64,000 nt of DNA, taken from Eubacteriales bacterium (GTDB lineage: Bacteria; Bacillota; Clostridia; Christensenellales; CAG-138). Within the stretch, counting starts at the first letter, position 1, and the number at the start of each line of letters is the position of its first letter. A program made the position numbers and the translations under genes. The notes beneath the pieces were generated by a model. That model was given only the letters and a program-made list of their open reading frames with translations. It was not told the DNA's origin and made no database searches. Positions 60,801 through 64,000 of this stretch are shown piece by piece. Location of the stretch: positions 130,178 to 194,177 of the forward strand of contig JAQUTY010000003.1 in NCBI GenBank assembly GCA_028694155.1. Reading direction: 5' to 3'.

Positions 60801-61190
60801 TTATTTCAAATATTTTTTCAGAGCATCGTATATTTTGGTCATACGATTGGTCAGCGCCACTTTGCTGACGCCTTCTTCACGAGCGATATGCAAGAGTTTC
60901 TCGCCGCCAAAGTAAACCCGGCGCAAAAGTGCTCGTTGTTGAGGCTTCAACTCTTCGATAGCCGCATATAGCAGTTCTTTTTCGATTTCATTGAGGGCGT
61001 CTGTTTCGATGTCAACGTCGGCGGCAAACAGAGTGCCGTCGAGATTGTATGCGTCCAGGGAGGCGTGACGCCGCGTCTCTTTGTGATTGTTGTTGTACTC
61101 CTGCCGGTCGAGGTCGATGAGGATTTCACCCCATTCGTCCGAGACCTCGATCTCGACCGTCTCATTTGCGAACGCGTACTTGATTTTCAT
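60801..61190 (-). CDS. Sigma-70-family-like regulator
   Basis: 129 residues from MKIKYAFANETVEIEVSDEWGEILIDLDRQEYNNNHKETRRHASLDAYN. Sigma region 2-like N-terminal part is reduced; the C-terminal region (about 70-125, EELKPQQRALLRRVYFGGEKLLHIAREEGVSKVALTNRMTKIYDALKKYL) is a clear region 4 HTH. Such proteins are common in Firmicutes prophages and ICEs. It is followed directly by the two-box motif, so it is the best candidate to read that motif. Confidence 0.82.
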   Translation of the reverse strand: MKIKYAFANETVEIEVSDEWGEILIDLDRQEYNNNHKETRRHASLDAYNLDGTLFAADVDIETDALNEIEKELLYAAIEELKPQQRALLRRVYFGGEKLLHIAREEGVSKVALTNRMTKIYDALKKYLK

Positions 61191-61255
61191 TTGCTCGACT
61201 CCTTTCGTTGGGGAGCCAAGCGGAGGTACTATATGGAAAGAACCGACCACGAAAC

Positions 61256-61302
61256 AGAAAAAGCCGGATGACTACAAAACTCTCGTTTCGTGATCATCCG
61301 GC
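61256..61302 (-). terminator. Terminator between zinc-ribbon and sigma-like genes
   Basis: GCCGGATGA (61263-61271) pairs with TCATCCGGC (61294-61302), then TTTTTCTG on the minus strand. It separates the zinc-ribbon gene from the sigma-like gene, so the latter needs its own promoter (TATAGT near 61226-61233) or antitermination. Confidence 0.75.
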
Positions 61303-61371
61303 CATTTGGTAGCTCGCGCTCGGCTCCGTTGCTCGGTATGCTTCCTTATTGCGTTATTCTGAAGCGTCGGC

Positions 61372-61551
61372 TTATCTCATGGTTTCACCGCCCTTCTCGT
61401 CATAGTCCATGCACGACGCCTTATTGCAAGGCACCAGCACAAACTTGTGACAGTTCGGGCATTTTAGCTCGACTTCGATCCGCTCCTTTGGCAGCGTCGA
61501 TATGTCAAATGCCCGTTTTCCGCACCTCGGACACTTCATTTTTCGTCTCAT
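61372..61551 (-). CDS. Small zinc-ribbon protein, first early gene
   Basis: 59 residues from MRRKMKCPRCGKRAFDIS with GGAGG eight bases upstream. Two zinc-binding pairs CPRC (7-10) and CPNC (34-37), a zinc ribbon. It follows the candidate operator at 61579-61598, so it would be expressed on induction. Function unknown; small zinc ribbons often act in transcription. Confidence 0.8.
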   Translation of the reverse strand: MRRKMKCPRCGKRAFDISTLPKERIEVELKCPNCHKFVLVPCNKASCMDYDEKGGETMR

Positions 61552-61578
61552 CCGCAACACCTCCATTATTACTTCCCG

Positions 61579-61598
61579 TGTAAGCTAACTGGCTTACA
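61579..61598. promoter_or_regulatory. Candidate repressor operator, copy 1
   Basis: TGTAAGCTAACTGGCTTACA, a near-palindrome with 8-bp arms (GTGTAAGC...GCTTACAC), just ahead of the first early gene. It shares TGTAAGCTAAC with copy 2 at 62913-62932. Confidence 0.65.
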
Positions 61599-61606
61599 CT
61601 ATGGTT

Positions 61607-61636
61607 AAAAAAATACAGCGGGCGGTTGACCCGCTG
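61607..61636 (-). terminator. Terminator after ImmA
   Basis: CAGCGGG-TCAACCG-CCCGCTG on the minus strand, followed by TATTTTTTT. It isolates the repressor/ImmA unit from the early promoter. Confidence 0.85.
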
Positions 61637-61647
61637 TTGCGTTCGTG

Positions 61648-62421
61648 CTAAACGATCATGGTATCCAGAAATCCGGCTAACAGATTATAGTCCGTCATGT
61701 CGTCCTTCGGAATGAACCCCATGTCCTTGAGCCGAATGGTGGCGGCTTCGGAGGACACGTCGAAAGCGTCCGTCAAAGCGTACACCATAGCGGTGTGGCG
61801 CACCGTATCGCGGCGCTCCTTTTGAAACTCTCTCGCAAGGAGCAAGACCGACGATTTGGGCATAAGGATAGCGGAGGAGATACGATTGGCGTGCCATTCC
61901 ATCCAGTCGCGGTCATCCCAGCAGTTCGTTTTCTTCTTTTCCACGCTGCCGCCATCCATCCGGCATTGAACCATCGGTGCGTTTCCCATATCAAACAAGG
62001 AAAGCTGGCTCGGATTGTATCCGAAAAAGCCCGAATGGAAAATATCGTGTCCCGCTTCATGCCCAAGCGTGAAACGATAGCGATGCTGCTGGTTCTCTTC
62101 CAGCAGTCGATTGTCTATAATGATGGTGCGCGCCTTCGCGCTGATATACTCCGCGCGCCCCGTGCCGGGGTCGTAAACAGGAACCTTGTTCGTATCGTTG
62201 AACACGGTCATGCCGAGGTAGATTCCATTGTGCGACAGATATTGATAGTCGGGCGTAATGCCGAGGTAGCTTTCGACAAAGGATTCAATATCAACAGGCG
62301 CCGGATGCGTCAACACCTCCGGGCAGAAATCCTGCACATATCGCTCACCGATAGCGTCGATCTCGTCTTTGCTGAGGATCGGCACGCCGTTCTTCTTCAC
62401 TCTGAATGAGGGAGTGTACAT
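61648..62421 (-). CDS. ImmA/IrrE-type metallopeptidase
   Basis: 257 residues from MYTPSFRVKKNGVPILSKDEIDAIGE. HEXXH motif HEAGH (121-125) in TLGHEAGHDIFH and a helical C-terminal domain. It overlaps or abuts the XRE gene (stop of XRE at 62432), the usual repressor/protease pair in which ImmA cleaves the repressor on induction. Confidence 0.93.
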   Translation of the reverse strand: MYTPSFRVKKNGVPILSKDEIDAIGERYVQDFCPEVLTHPAPVDIESFVESYLGITPDYQYLSHNGIYLGMTVFNDTNKVPVYDPGTGRAEYISAKARTIIIDNRLLEENQQHRYRFTLGHEAGHDIFHSGFFGYNPSQLSLFDMGNAPMVQCRMDGGSVEKKKTNCWDDRDWMEWHANRISSAILMPKSSVLLLAREFQKERRDTVRHTAMVYALTDAFDVSSEAATIRLKDMGFIPKDDMTDYNLLAGFLDTMIV

Positions 62422-62431
62422 ATTCCGATAA

Positions 62432-62806
62432 TTACCCCTTCCGCTTTCGAAGTTCCTCGATAAACTCGTTCCATTCCTCTTCACCAGCGTCAAGGTCACG
62501 AGCCGTCCTCAAGGCGGCGGCGACATAGCCGCGTTCCATGATGTAGTCGGGAAGGTCGGGCGCTACCGAGTTTCTCTTTTTACCCGCCAAGTCGAGCATC
62601 ATCGCGTTCTCCTCGTCAGACAGATTGAGCGTTCTTGCGATAAGCTGCAGCTTGTCGATTTCGGGAGGGTTACGACGGTCTTTTTCAACGTCGCTCCAGA
62701 AGGGGGCTGAAAAACCGATTGAGTCGGCAAATTTCCGCAGCGTTATCTGCTTTGCTTCCCGCTTCTCCTGGACAAACTCTCCGAAGTTTTGATACTGTTT
62801 ACTCAT
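62432..62806 (-). CDS. XRE-family phage repressor
   Basis: 124 residues from MSKQYQNFGEFVQEKREAKQITLRKFADSIGFSAPFWSDVEKDRRNPPEIDKL; AAAGGTG lies nine bases before the ATG, so the GTG twelve bases upstream is less likely. HTH at about 18-38. No protease domain, unlike the repressor in A, fitting ImmA-dependent control. Confidence 0.9.
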   Translation of the reverse strand: MSKQYQNFGEFVQEKREAKQITLRKFADSIGFSAPFWSDVEKDRRNPPEIDKLQLIARTLNLSDEENAMMLDLAGKKRNSVAPDLPDYIMERGYVAAALRTARDLDAGEEEWNEFIEELRKRKG

Positions 62807-62835
62807 TTTTTTGTTCACCTTTTCTCAAATTTTAC

Positions 62836-62935
62836 CCGCCATTATAATCGTGTTGGTCTTCCATAAATCAGGCTGTTCGTTAAATGGAAGGTGAATCGTT
62901 AGCAAGTATGCTTGTAAGCTAACCTGCATACACAA
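62836..62935. promoter_or_regulatory. Repressor promoter and operator copy 2
   Basis: Minus strand -10 TATAAT near 62842-62847 upstream of the XRE gene. Operator copy TGTAAGCTAACCTGCATACA (62913-62932), a GTTAGC half-site at 62898, and the palindrome CAAGTATGCTTG lie upstream. Two related operators, here and at 61579, suit autoregulation and repression of the early promoter. Confidence 0.6.
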
Positions 62936-62982
62936 TTATATCCACAGACGGATATCCTGTCAATCCCTTATTTGAAAAAAGT

Positions 62983-64000
62983 TTATTGGTACATCAGCCC
63001 CGGCATCTTCACGATGTGCCGTCCGTCGTCTGGCATCTTCAGATCGCCCATAAGGATAGCGTTTGTGATGGCTCGTTTGCCGTAGCGTCCACGAATCTCC
63101 TCGATAGCTTCCTGGAGCCGTTCCCGCTTCTCCCGCTGGCTGTGGTCTACAAACAACGTGAGCTGCTCCGGCTGGTCTTTGGGTACGAGCTCAATGGCTC
63201 GAACCGTCACGGCGCGGACTTTCGTTCCCCATTTGTAATGCTCTTTAAAGGCTTTGAACGCCATCGCCGCGATCTCCGAAGGTAACTGCGTCTTGAACGG
63301 CAGCTTACATTGGAACTGTGAGCCGAACAGATTATCCCCACGGACGAAGACCTGAACCGTCCTTGCGGACAGGCCGTGAACACGCAGCCTGTGACCGACG
63401 TCCTGCGACAGTTCCAAGATGACTTTCCACACTTCCTCTTCGTTCAAAAGGTCGGATACGCAGGTGATACCATGACCGATGGACTTCACAGGGGAAACGA
63501 AATCCTTATGCATGACCCGCGATTGGTCGGCGCCGTTGGCGAACGTCCACAAGGCTATGCCATTGACGCCCAGCAGTCGCTTTAGAAACGCCGGGTCGAG
63601 CGCGGCCAGTTCGCCAATCGTGGTAACGCCGTATGAAGCCAGCTTACGAGTGGTAGCGGGGCCAACGTAGATCAAGTCGCTTGCCGGAAGCGGCCACACC
63701 TTCTCCTTAAAGTTCTCCTGCGTGATTTCCGTGATGGCGTCGGGCTTCTTCATATCGGAACCCAGTTTCGCAAAGATTTTGTTAAACGAAACTCCGATAC
63801 TTACGGTCAAGCCGAGTTCCTCACGGGTAGCGGTACGAATGTCCTCCGCAACCGTCATGGCGTCGCCGCATATCATTTGGCTGCCGGACACGTCGAGCCA
63901 GCACTCGTCCATGCCAAAGGGCTCGATTAAATCCGTGTATCGCTGGTAGATCGCTTGCGTCAGTTTGGAGTATTTTAGGTACTGCTCATACTGCGGAGGT
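62983..64000 (-). CDS. Y-family DNA polymerase (UmuC/DinB-like), cut by right edge
   Basis: At least 339 residues are visible; reading continues upstream of the first ATG through PPQYEQYLKYSKLTQAIYQRYTDLIEPFG to the window end. Catalytic DECWLDVSG and SIGVSFNKIFAKLGSDMKKP are typical of translesion polymerases, followed by a little-finger domain. Such genes often sit beside ImmA/repressor pairs. Whether it belongs to the prophage or the host cannot be told. Confidence 0.9.
   Translation of the reverse strand, partial: PPQYEQYLKYSKLTQAIYQRYTDLIEPFGMDECWLDVSGSQMICGDAMTVAEDIRTATREELGLTVSIGVSFNKIFAKLGSDMKKPDAITEITQENFKEKVWPLPASDLIYVGPATTRKLASYGVTTIGELAALDPAFLKRLLGVNGIALWTFANGADQSRVMHKDFVSPVKSIGHGITCVSDLLNEEEVWKVILELSQDVGHRLRVHGLSARTVQVFVRGDNLFGSQFQCKLPFKTQLPSEIAAMAFKAFKEHYKWGTKVRAVTVRAIELVPKDQPEQLTLFVDHSQREKRERLQEAIEEIRGRYGKRAITNAILMGDLKMPDDGRHIVKMPGLMYQ

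Larger units (their letters stand above)
21180..64000. mobile_element. Prophage B, HK97-type siphovirus, right end open
   Basis: A complete set of siphovirus modules lies on the minus strand: repressor/ImmA, replication, packaging, HK97-type head, tail with tape measure, lysis, and a serine recombinase cassette at the left end. The recombinases sit next to the lysis genes rather than the repressor. The right boundary lies beyond the window or inside the Y-family polymerase region. The left boundary is probably near the terminator after the first recombinase. Confidence 0.9.

Overview
The window is almost entirely prophage DNA from a low-to-mid GC Gram-positive host, most likely a spore-forming Clostridia member. 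The evidence is strong AGGAGG-type ribosome sites, phage families typical of Firmicutes (DUF2800, DUF2815, VapE, DUF1492, DUF5049, P27-type TerS), and a small Spo0A_C-like gene lying between the two elements. I saw no rRNA, tRNA or CRISPR array.

Region A (1 to about 20.7 kb) is the right-hand part of a podovirus-like prophage whose left end lies outside the window. All lytic genes are on the minus strand. Read right to left they are: SprT-like metallopeptidase, Cro-like protein, small early genes, DUF2800, DUF2815, family A DNA polymerase, ThyX, dUTPase, VapE-type primase/helicase, VRR-NUC nuclease, SNF2 helicase, DUF1492 late regulator, TerS, TerL, a small membrane protein, a large portal, scaffold, a capsid protein with an Ig/CHB_HEX-like C-terminus, and two connector/tail genes. 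On the plus strand a LexA-like repressor and a large serine recombinase close the element.

A short spacer (about 20.6-21.2 kb) carries the Spo0A_C-like gene.

Region B (about 21.2 kb to beyond 64 kb) is an HK97-type siphovirus prophage, again read right to left. It starts with a Y-family polymerase (cut by the right edge), an XRE repressor and an ImmA/IrrE protease, with candidate operators. A zinc-ribbon gene and a sigma-70-like factor follow. The replication module has the same core gene order as A. A DUF1492 regulator and a terminator cluster with one plus-strand gene come next, then HNH and TerS. An unusually long insert sits between TerS and TerL: an S-adenosylmethionine synthetase, a ParB-fused DNA methylase, a C5-cytosine methylase, and a set of small genes with two copies of one promoter. 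After TerL come portal, ClpP-like protease, capsid, connectors, tail tube, a tail chaperone with a canonical -1 frameshift site, two adhesin-like genes, tape measure, distal tail, tail lysin/fibre, holin and endolysin. The left end is a cassette of two large serine recombinases, a third short recombinase lacking the catalytic serine, a SHOCT-like protein and an HTH/zinc-ribbon protein.

Most notable points: (1) an identical two-box motif with identical spacing (GGGGTTAACTTTT-N11-GGCCTACCT) plus a hairpin directly before two genes 35 kb apart in B, one copy touching the stop codon of the sigma-like gene; (2) TerL of B has no ordinary start codon and appears to begin at ATT; (3) in both prophages a cluster of TGAC-type repeats around a shared 12-mer lies between vapE and the VRR-NUC gene; (4) short tandem repeats directly follow the DUF1492 gene in both prophages; (5) a self-contained methylation module. 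Several small genes (54-aa, 52-aa, DUF5049) and the frameshifted chaperone extension were found by translating the sequence by hand.
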